A stretch of 64,000 nt of DNA from Apricaphanius iberus. Its lineage: Eukaryota; Chordata; Actinopteri; Cyprinodontiformes; Aphaniidae. The position numbers were made by a program, and so were the translations under genes. Each line of letters opens with the position of its first letter. Positions within the stretch are counted from its first letter, which is position 1. The DNA is taken from assembly GCA_028564705.1 (NCBI GenBank), contig JAPXFQ010000065.1:1054001-1118000 (forward strand), read 5' to 3'. Under the pieces are notes generated by a model. That model saw only the letters and a list, made by a program, of their open reading frames with translations. It had not been told where the DNA came from and did not search any database. Below are positions 55,487 through 64,000 of the stretch, one piece after another.

Positions 55487-56701
55487 CATACCAGTGACCG
55501 TCTTCTCCGCACTGTTGTGGAAAAAAAAGAAAAATAAATTCGGAAACTACACTTTACCGGACCACCATCTTCATCATGTAAAGAAAAAGATCGAGATGTT
55601 GGAAACGGGCCTGACAGCTGGGGATGAGCTCACGACAGTCGATGAGACGAGCCCAGGGGATCCATCACCGAGCTCGCTCTCATGTCTGAGCCGTGTAAAA
55701 AACTGCGCAAAAATCCTCTGCTGATTCACAGCTAGAAAACAGATAGCGGGATAAAGAATGGCTGAGACAAGAGCCGGTGCAGGAGCCGATTAACAAAGCG
55801 TCAAGAATCACTGAGTAACAAACGACATTCTCCTCAACAGCGCCAAAATAAAAGGTTGCTGACCTCTTTAACAAGCATTTCCTTAGCATGTCAATCTTAA
55901 AAAAATATCACATGAAGTCATATGAAGATAAATATTAAACAAGCATAGTACAACTGCAGTTCTGGATCATAGTTATCCCAGTGAGGTGATTTTCCAATAC
56001 TTTTACTGTGGTGAACTCGCCGACAACTGCCCACAGGGCCCTGCTCTTCCTGTCTGTTCTGTCTGGCTCAGCTGACGTGATGCAGCTGATGCTGCTGCTG
56101 CTGTATCCGCTTCCCTTTGTGCGCATGCGTGTAGCATCTTCACTCCCACTGCCCCTCTCCCTCACGACAAGTGGAAGAAAAGAAGCGCGCTGTATCAAGC
56201 CGCACAAGGGCAACACGAACCGCACAGGAAATGTATCTTATGTCCTTCAAATGAAAGAGGGCAAAAAAAAGGTATGTGAACTTTTTTTAATTTTATTAAT
56301 TTTATTTTTTTAAGTAGACACATTTACAAGCTCTCAAAAGGAGACAACAGTACAACATCACAAAAAATAAACACACAAAAAAACAACTGAAAATTATACA
56401 TACAAAATATTAACAGAACTCCTTTGATTTTTTTTTATAGAATTATAATATATATATATATAAGGCTTTCAGGGTATAAACCTGATGCAGATTCATTAAA
56501 ACGAAAGATATTGGTTCACATTTTCACATAACAAATCGACATATTTACATGAACCTTTTAGAAGAACTAAAATTCAAATTTTAAGACATTTAGTGAGGAT
56601 TTTTTATTTTTCCATTTGCATTTATGGATGTGATTTACCCATAAATATGACTACATTACTTAAGATGACAAGTTCCTTAGATTGATTGTTGTCGTAATAT
56701 A
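55487..56701. promoter_or_regulatory. prelid3a: prelid3a upstream region
   Basis: The first 200 bases upstream of the start (55487-55690) and a block at 56020-56230 are richer in CpG than the surroundings. TGCGCATGCGT (56120-56130) matches the core of the NRF-1 site (GCGCATGCGC), a common element in promoters of genes for mitochondrial proteins. A (GCT)n run lies at about 56085-56103. The transcription start is not fixed. Confidence 0.4.
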
Positions 56702-58154
56702 CAGTGCAACCAGAAAGTATTCAGACCCTTTCAAATTTTTGACATTTTGTTATTTTTCAGACTCATCTTAAAATGGATTCAATTCATTTTTCCTCATCAA
56801 TCTACACACAATGCTCTTATAATCCACAAAAAAAGCAGGTTTTTGGAGTGTTTTGTAAATTTATTAAAAATAGACAAAAAAAGATAGAAATAAATCATTT
56901 ACATAAGTATTCAGACCCTTCACTTAGTACTTGGTTAAAGCACCTTTGGCAGCAATGATGGCTTCAACAAGTCTTCTTGGGAATGAGCCTACAAGCTTGG
57001 CACACCTTTCTATCGGAAGTTTCGCCCATTCTTCTTGGCAGAATCGTTCAACCTCAACGAGGCTGGATGGGCCGCGCCGGTGCACGGCCATCTTCAGTAT
57101 CAATATTTTTCTGCATCCATCTTTCCTTCTACCCTGACTAGTCTCCCAGTCCCTGATACAGAAAAGCATACCCACAGCATGATGCTCCCTCCACCGTGTT
57201 TGACTGTAGGGATGGTATTAATAAGGTGATGCTCAGTGCCTGGTTTCCTCCACACACGTCGTTGGACATTGTGGCCAAACAGCTCAATCTTTGTTTCATC
57301 AGACCAGAGAATTTTGCTTATCATAGTCTTGGAGTATTTTAGTTGCTTTATGACAAACTCCCGGTGGGTTGTCATGTGCCTTTTAGTGATGAAAGTCTTC
57401 CGTCTGGCCACTGTACCATAAAGGCCTGATTTTTTTTAAGTGCTGCACTGATGGTTGACCTACTGGAAGGTTCTCCCATCTCCTCCAAGGAACTCTGGAT
57501 GTCTCTCACAGTGATCGTTGGGTCTGTGTTTACCTGTCTGATCAAAGCCCTTCGTCCCCGACTTGTCAGTTTGGGTGGGCGGCCGGATCGAGGAAGAGTG
57601 TTTGTGGTTCCAAATTTTTTCCATTTCAGGATGATGGATGCTCTCGTACTCCTGGGCACTTTTAGCGCAGCAGAATTTTTTTTGTACCCCTCCACAGATT
57701 TGTGTCTTGACACAATCATGTCTCTGAGATCAGTGGACCATTCTTTTGACTTCATCGCTTGTTTTCACTCTGTCATACACCATCAATTGTGAGACATTAT
57801 ATAGACAGGTGTCTGCCTTTTCTAGTTTTGTCTAATGAATTCAATTAGGCACAGGTGGAATCCAATCAAATGAAGGAAGCATCTCAAGGACCATTGATAG
57901 AAATAGGATGCACCAGAGCTCAATTGCAAGTGTCATAACAAAGGGTCTGAATACTTATGTACATTGAATATTTCAGACTTTTATTTTTAATAAAGTCACA
58001 AAACACTCCAAACACCTGATTTTTTGTGGAGTGTTGGAGTATTGTGTGTAGATTAATGAGAAAAACAAACAAACTGAATCCATTTCAAAATGAGTCTGGA
58101 ATATGACAAAATGTGGAAAACTTGAAAGGGTCTGATTACTTTCTGGTTGCACTG
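56702..58154 (-). mobile_element. Tc1/mariner element with intact ends
   Basis: A 1453-bp element has near-perfect terminal inverted repeats of at least 80 bases that start CAGTGCAACCAGAAAGTA, and is flanked by the TA target on both sides (56700-56701 and 58155-58156). The transposase gene is on the minus strand. It is the best-preserved transposon in the window, so it is probably the youngest of the Tc1 copies. Confidence 0.95.
56924..57755 (-). pseudogene. Tc1 transposase, frameshifted and internally deleted
   Basis: From 57755 the minus strand encodes a start (MKSKEWSTDLRDMIVSRH), paired helix-turn-helix DNA-binding segments, and the linker GRPPKLTSRGRR. A frameshift near 57400 leads to the second frame with HMTTHREF, the first catalytic aspartate in [12 protein letters not shown], and [15 protein letters not shown]. 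At about 57095 the frame jumps from KMDAEKY to LKMAVHRRGP. In intact relatives a stretch of about 80 residues with the second aspartate (DNDPKH) and the glutamate (NPIEHLW) lies between; it is absent. The end is EEWAKLPIERCAKLV. The copy cannot make active enzyme. Confidence 0.88.
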
Positions 58155-58156
58155 TA

Positions 58157-60140
58157 AAACCTGTGCTAATATAAGCGGAGATATCCCATTAATTTTTATT
58201 CCCATCCAGATCACCAAATCTTGCCAATAGTTTGATGTTACTGAAGACGAAAAAAAACAAATGTTCAACGCGTTCCTTTTCTTTTAACCAAAATCTGCAT
58301 GGCTCTACTTCAAATCCAAATTGTTTTGTAAGCATTTCTGGTACTGGGTAGTATCCATTCAATATTTTAAATTGCATTTCTTTAGGTATGTGAACTGAAG
58401 TGATGGGATGGGGAATTGTGTACGTTTCTTGATGTTATCACAAAAAAGTGCTGATGAGAAAAAAAACACCAAGGGTTTCAAAATAGTTCCCGTCAAAACG
58501 AGGTTTAAAAATGCATGAAAATAAGGGAACGTGCTCAGTTCTACGCTTAAAAAATATAAAGTTAAACCATTACAAAATGTAAATACTGTCAAATTGCACA
58601 AAACCACAAATTATTTTAAACAAATAGGCATAAAAAACCTAAACAATTTGGGTCAAAAGACTTTTACCAAACTTATATTTGATATTTCTTGAGAGATGGC
58701 CTTGAGCGGAAGCTTAATATGAATATGTTTAATGTGAAACAGTGAAAATTACAGTTGATTCATCTTCCTTTAATTATGATGTGTACATTACAACTAATGT
58801 GGGTAAATTATTTTAAACATAAAAAAAGTTAAAACATTATGAGAAATATCACGGCTGTCAAGTGGCTCAGTGATATAGCATGTGCACACTGTCCTCAACA
58901 CTACTATCCCAGGTTTAATTCCCATTTCCTGTATGCTTGTCTGATTTGAGTTTACTAATAAATAAAGGCAATAGTGCATCAAAATCAGCATCTTAAATTG
59001 ACTAAATAGTAGTCATTAATGATAAAACATTTGATTAAATGTCAAAATTTTACCAAATTCTTTTGCAAACGAGAAACATATAGGTAGCTCTGCATATAAT
59101 ATTGCAATATTCAAGATGCCGATTAATCAAACTATAATACACAGAAAAAAAACTTGATCCGTGTTAATAAATTATTTCTACTTAAGTAAAAGACTTGGAT
59201 TTACAATTTCTTTACATATAAGTGTAAATATGATCAATTTAAACTATCTTTTTTAATTGAGTAAACATTTAACAAAAGAGAAAAAAGTACATTATGTTAA
59301 ATGATACCAGTATTAAATTAAGAAATTAAATAGCTACAATTTAATGCATGTAAACAAACTTCTGATTTAAAAGATATATGTTGGATAATTAAAATAAAAG
59401 AAATGCCCGAACATTATATGGTAGGACATAATGCAATGCTGGTAAAAAAAAAAAAAAAAAATCTGTTTAAAGGGCATTTCAAGGAAATTTTAATTTGCCA
59501 ACTTTATCTCCTTTGGGAGATTGTCCCAAATAATTTGTGCTCTTATCAAAAAATATCAATACCCTTTGCTTCTTAGATGAGACTGTGGCACATTAACATG
59601 ACTTTAGCTGAGAACTTGGGAGATCTGAGATATATACTTTTAAACTGGTGGACATTAATAAAATCTTACAATCAACTCGAAAATCACATTGCAGCTAATG
59701 AAGAGATGCCAAAATGTGAGTAATGTTTGATTCTGATGCTTAATTTGTGTTATATACTGTAGGCATACAATTCACTCTATGTGGCTGCAGGTGACATGCC
59801 TCAGACTTAATGTGCAGAATAAAAACGGAAAGGATCTAAGCACACAGCAATGAGGTACCTGGAAATTGTGCTACCTTAATGACAATCTAATTGGTTAAAG
59901 TCCTGTTAATTTAAGCCAACTAAAACCAACAGCAACAGCCAATCCAGGGTTAGATAGGAGTCAATGAAAAGGATGGATTCAAGTTGTTTCAGATTTCATC
60001 ATAAAAATGAACTATCACAACTGTAGCTTTAGTTTAGATTCCTCTTTTAAGTTGTTTTTTTTTTTGTTCAATTCAAACGAACACATGTATATTGTTTTGA
60101 AATATCAACCGGAAGTTTAAGGTATCTGTTGTGTAACTTG
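58157..60140. other. prelid3a-elovl4 intergenic DNA
   Basis: Very AT-rich, no gene. At 58855-58930 GTGGCTCAGTGATATAGC and, 35 bases on, CAGGTTTAATTCCC are spaced like the A and B boxes of a tRNA-derived SINE; this may be a decayed copy. An A run of about 17 bases lies at 59444-59461. Confidence 0.45.
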
Positions 60141-60149
60141 TCCCTCCTC

Positions 60150-60385
60150 TTTCAGGGATCTGCGGTGTTATTCGTTGAAGCAGCCTCGCATTGGAGGATA
60201 GGATGGTACCTTGAAGAGAAATTCGTGCTGTACGCCGTTGATCCAGCGGCCCATTCATTTAATTCTGAATGCAGATTGATTAGTTGGTTCTGAACGGGAT
60301 CTAGAAACAGTAGCGTTATCAGCTCCCTCTGCATGACCTTGCACTGACTGCAGCATCAGAGGGGATTTTAGAAAGCACCCACACG
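60150..60385 (+). other. elovl4b: Candidate noncoding first exon of elovl4
   Basis: The coding start is 10 bases after a splice acceptor (TTTGATTGCAG, ending 61290), so a leader exon must lie upstream. The best candidate ends with the strong donor CACACG-GTAAGT at 60385/60386. The left boundary is a guess. Sequence around 60150-60260 is richer in CpG than the flanks. Confidence 0.5.
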
Positions 60386-61300
60386 GTAAGTCAATAAAGC
60401 ATCCTTACAGGCGCAGAGCAGCAGAAGGCAAGATCGGTGCCGATAGTCATTGTGTTTTAATGCATGCTTCGCAGACATAGGAAAATAGTTTGCGGTACAG
60501 ACCGTGTGTGTTGAATAGAACGTTTAATTTGTTAGGGCTCTAAAATGAAGTGTATTAAATCAGATTTGATGTAGGCCTGGATTAGCCTCGTATTGCAGTT
60601 TTTAGGGCCGCGCTGCATCCCGCCGAATGTAATTTCTAAGGCAGCGTGCAATAAACCTCACATTTAAAATATCCGAGTCTACTCCACCGGGAAGAAAAAA
60701 AAAAATTAAAGGTTATAAGTTTATTCATGTGATGATGACGATCCTATTCGTTTACTGGCTGAGCGCATGGAGGATGGCAGATGCTGCAGCAGCGCTTGAT
60801 CCGCTCCTGAGAGTAGAAAGAGGAGGAGCAGCGGTGGTGTTTTTTGTTTTGTTTTTTTAGGTTCATTTAATCGCACCGTGCTTCTTAATCAGAGCCATAG
60901 AACGTTCTTTTTTTCCCTTTCATTTTGATATAATCAAATTTATTGGAGCCTAAGACAACCATCCCTCTTCTCTCGTTGGTGGCCGTGTTTAGGCCAGAGA
61001 TGTGCCGACACATGCGCTCTGCAGACCGGTGTTCCCCAGTGTGCGCAGTGAAGTAGCTGTGGCTCATCAATCAGAGCCTCACGGGACAGCAGGCTTATAC
61101 TGATTGCCACAGGCTCTACCGCTCTGATTGATTCACGGACACCTATTAACGGGTTATTATTTCAGAACAACATACATGGAAATTTGAATTAAAATGATTA
61201 GATTCAGCGTGACATTGACAAGGACTGCTCTTCGGATTTAGCAGATTATGAGCTAATTAAACCTATTTCTCACCTGTCTGTTTGATTGCAGGTCGTTACC

Positions 61301-63394
61301 ATGGAGATCGTCACACATTTCATCAACGACACCATAGAGTTCTACAAATGGACCCTGAGTATTGCAGGTAATACTAAACGTGAGCTGTCCCAGAGGGTGG
61401 GCTCCAGGAGAAACTGAGGTTAGAAAGATTGTTTTATAAATGTGCAGCTGTATAGGTTTGATTTTCCTCTTATTAGTCAATTTGGAGTAAGTGCAAAACT
61501 GCAGGACCATGCTTTAATTTAGGAAATGAATCACAGTTGGATTGCACAAATAAACCCTTCGAGTCGTACTGCACCGTCTTACTTTATGTAACCTAACTGT
61601 ATATTAAGTTCAAAATCCTTTTAGTCTTAAAATGCATGAACACATCCAGGGCCGGATGTAAGAGGATAAGGGCCTCTAGACAGGAGCCAATTCTGGTGGC
61701 CTTCCATGACAAGTTTCTTTACAATAGCGCTATCTAGTTAGACATACATTTGATACGATGTTCTTTCTAAAACATTACCATATAAAAAGGAGTACTGTTT
61801 AGAAATGATTTCTTTCTTATGAAACAATGACCAAAAATGTCATAGCATTTAGCAGATTAGAATAAAATTTTAGTATAGCAGATTAGTAAAAAACGTGGTG
61901 AGGTAACCCTGTCACTGACGTACAAAAAAAAAATAAAAAAAAATCCCACACTCAATGTGCTGAAAGAATCCAGGTTATAATTAGGCCTGATGTATGAATG
62001 CTATTTATTTATTTAGCTGTATATATTTTGACACCCCCAAAACCCATTGCACTGGTAAGCCAATGTTGATATGTGACAGACATTTTTTTTTTACATTACA
62101 AGTTATAATATGGCTGGGATTGCTTAAAATCACAAATCAGATGATGTTGTGTTCTCAGTACGTAAAACGTTGGAGGAAATGGTCTTATTTATTTCTCAAG
62201 GAAGAAAAAAAAGGTGTTTTGCATCAGTTTCCAAGATGGCAGAGCTGACACATTCTTTAACCTGGCAATCAGTGCATCTCAGCTTTTGTGTTTAAAATAC
62301 CAAAACCGGAAAATTTGATTTTATTTGGAGATATTTTGGTTTCTCTTTAATAATACCACAGTTTATAGGGCTGCAGCTAACTTTTTATACACAAGCTAAG
62401 CAAATAGGACCCTGATTGGTTAGGTTTCACTACTGAATTTATCCCCAATATTCAAAGTGGTATACATTTTTATTATAATAATAATAATACGAGTACATAC
62501 AGTATGCTGTATGGGTGACTTGTTGAAGACATAATGCTCAAGGAGCTTTATGGACGACCTCTTCAGGTTCATCACTGCGTCTTGCTTTCACTCAAATTTC
62601 CTCTTTTGCTGCTGAAAATGACAAAAGTGAAATCTGGTGAATGAGTCTCAGGATGTCTGGATAAAACAATCATGATCATTACCCTCTCGTTGTTCTTTTT
62701 TTTAAAGGGAAATGTCTAAATATTCAGTGTTCAGACTTGGTTAATGTTTAGAGGATGTATATAGGAAATCAGCTGGTTATTCTATTTAAATTAAATCTTA
62801 TGTTACTCTGAGCAAGTTGAATAACCTTGGTATATTGAAGCCCAGATATTCCAAGAAACATTCATTAAACCTTTGGAAAGTAAATCCTACAACTATGAAA
62901 ATGCAGCATTTGATTTGCTTTGTATAACAGAGTGGTAATATGTGTCCCTGTAGACAAGCGGGTGGAGAAATGGCCTCTGATGGACAACCCGCTCCCCACG
63001 TTGGCTATCAGCAGTTCCTACCTGCTCTTCCTCTGGTTGGGGCCCAAATACATGAAGAACAGAGAGCCTTTCCAGCTCCGCAAGACCCTCATTGTCTACA
63101 ACTTCAGCATGGTCTTCCTCAACTTCTTCATCTTTAAAGAGGTACTGCTGCACAGATTTAGCTGCTTAACAGTGTCGTTTTCATCTGTGCATGTCTCAGT
63201 ATTCCCAAAACTGGGTCCCAGTAGCGCCTTTTGCTTGCAGTGTGCCCCCCCCCCCCCCCTTCTAATCCATTTGAGTTTGTTCTTTCATGGAGTTACTCTT
63301 TTTGCTCTTTTAGCTCTTTATGGCAGCTCGGGCAGCGCAGTACAGTTACATATGTCAACCCGTGGACTATTCAGACGACCCAAATGAAGTCAGG
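61301..63394 (+). CDS. elovl4b: Elongation of very long chain fatty acids protein 4 (partial, 5' part)
   Basis: Three coding exons are in the window: 61301-61367, 62954-63141, 63314-63394. They give the first 112 residues in frame; the gene continues past 64000. The start has a good context (TTACCATGG). Seen: [34 protein letters not shown], a first membrane segment (about residues 40-58), [19 protein letters not shown], a second membrane segment, and a third exon ending [21 protein letters not shown]4 is an endoplasmic-reticulum condensing enzyme that extends C24 and longer fatty acids, important in eye and brain. The HXXHH active-site box lies beyond the window. [19 protein letters not shown] agrees better with elovl4b than elovl4a of fish, from memory, so the paralog label is less sure than the family. 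Confidence 0.9.
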
Positions 63395-63504
63395 GTGAGT
63401 GTTTTGGAGTTTTTTTTTTTTTGACAGCTGATAGACGTCAATAACAAACAAAAAAACAAGCGCATGCATGCTATGCATATAAGGCGGCCTGCAAATGCAT
63501 TCAT

Positions 63505-64000
63505 ACTACTTGAACTACTCCTCGTGTTGTCACATTACTACCACAAACGTTGCGATTTTTTTGTCATTCCCCAACACAAGGTGAAATAAAAATGTGAAGT
63601 GGAAGAAATCGGATGGTTTTTAAGAATGCTTTTACAAAAACGACTTTGAGGAATACTTGGAATTGCAAAGTGCTTTAAGTCTTCAGTTGTGTATCTCTAC
63701 TATATAAAAATATCAAGTTTAATTTTTTTTTTTGAAAAACATCTTAAACTCAGACAGATTAGATTGAGAGCTTCTTTGATAATCAAATTTCCCGTGTCCC
63801 CAAATAGGTTTTAGGTCAGGGTTGGGACAGGGTCATCCTTACAACATCAATATGTTTCAAGTCTTTATTCTAGGATTTTCCCTTAATTAACCTCCTTTTA
63901 TCGTCCAAGCAATTTCCTTTGCTGAAAAAGAGCATTCCCACAACATGATGCTGCCATCCCCACGTTTCAAACTAGGAAGGTGGTTTTTTTGTGTGATTTA
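63505..64000 (-). mobile_element. Tc1-like remnant at the right edge
   Basis: TTGTCACATTACTACCACAA (63528-63547) resembles the subterminal part of a Tc1-like element, and CCCACAACATGATGCTGCCATCCCC (63937-63961) matches the [14 protein letters not shown] region on the minus strand. It lies in elovl4 intron 3 and is cut by the window end. Confidence 0.65.

Noticed and set aside
58855..58930. Possible tRNA gene
   Set aside because: Only A- and B-box-like words are present; the arms do not pair as a cloverleaf. A decayed SINE is more likely.
62893..63153. Minus-strand frame of 86 codons
   Set aside because: Exact antisense shadow of elovl4 exon 2.

Overview
This is vertebrate nuclear DNA, almost certainly from a teleost fish. 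The genes carry introns with GT-AG borders, the proteins match vertebrate families closely, and the intergenic DNA is AT-rich and full of typical fish repeats (Tc1-like, hAT-like, RTE and L2/Rex1-type LINEs, tRNA-derived SINEs, TRIM-like LTR elements). I see no bacterial or viral genes, no CRISPR array and no rRNA or intact tRNA gene. The species cannot be named from sequence alone.

Four protein-coding genes were assembled exon by exon with consistent reading phase. (1) klhl38, + strand, 23207-27038, 4 coding exons, 583 aa: BTB-BACK-Kelch substrate adaptor. (2) fbxo32 (atrogin-1/MAFbx), + strand, 35708-43199, 9 exons, 357 aa: muscle-atrophy F-box protein. (3) prelid3a (slmo1), - strand, 55486 down to 48040, 6 exons, 178 aa: PRELI/MSF1 lipid-transfer protein of the mitochondrial intermembrane space. 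(4) elovl4, elovl4b-like, + strand, from 61301, first three coding exons only; the gene runs off the right edge.

Layout: 1-23150 is gene-free, with unique AT-rich DNA and repeats (SINE 2.6 kb, LTR pair 7.2-8.1 kb, Harbinger fragment 8.7 kb, Tc1 remnants 12.2 and 17.2 kb, RTE LINE 13.4-15.2 kb, L2 fragment 16.0 kb, dispersed repeat 16.3-16.9 kb). 23-27 kb is klhl38. 27-35.4 kb is intergenic, with a hAT MITE and a Tc1 remnant split by a LINE. 35.4-44.4 kb is fbxo32 with its promoter and 3'UTR. 44.4-48 kb holds Tc1 remnants. 48-55.5 kb is prelid3a, whose 4-kb last intron is filled with hAT-like, Tc1 and SINE insertions. 55.5-60.1 kb holds a nearly full-length Tc1 element. 60.1-64 kb is the 5' part of elovl4.

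klhl38 and fbxo32 are tandem, as in human 8q24.13, and both are linked by known biology to striated muscle and ubiquitin ligases. fbxo32 and prelid3a converge; prelid3a and elovl4 diverge. The genes show no sign of an operon-like or novel joint system. The unusual material is mainly transposon architecture: nested insertions with readable target-site duplications, a TTAA-flanked element with arms of about 110 bp inside an fbxo32 intron, a TA-flanked element, a TRIM-like LTR pair and a 44-bp perfect palindrome. I did not find a convincing undescribed biological system.
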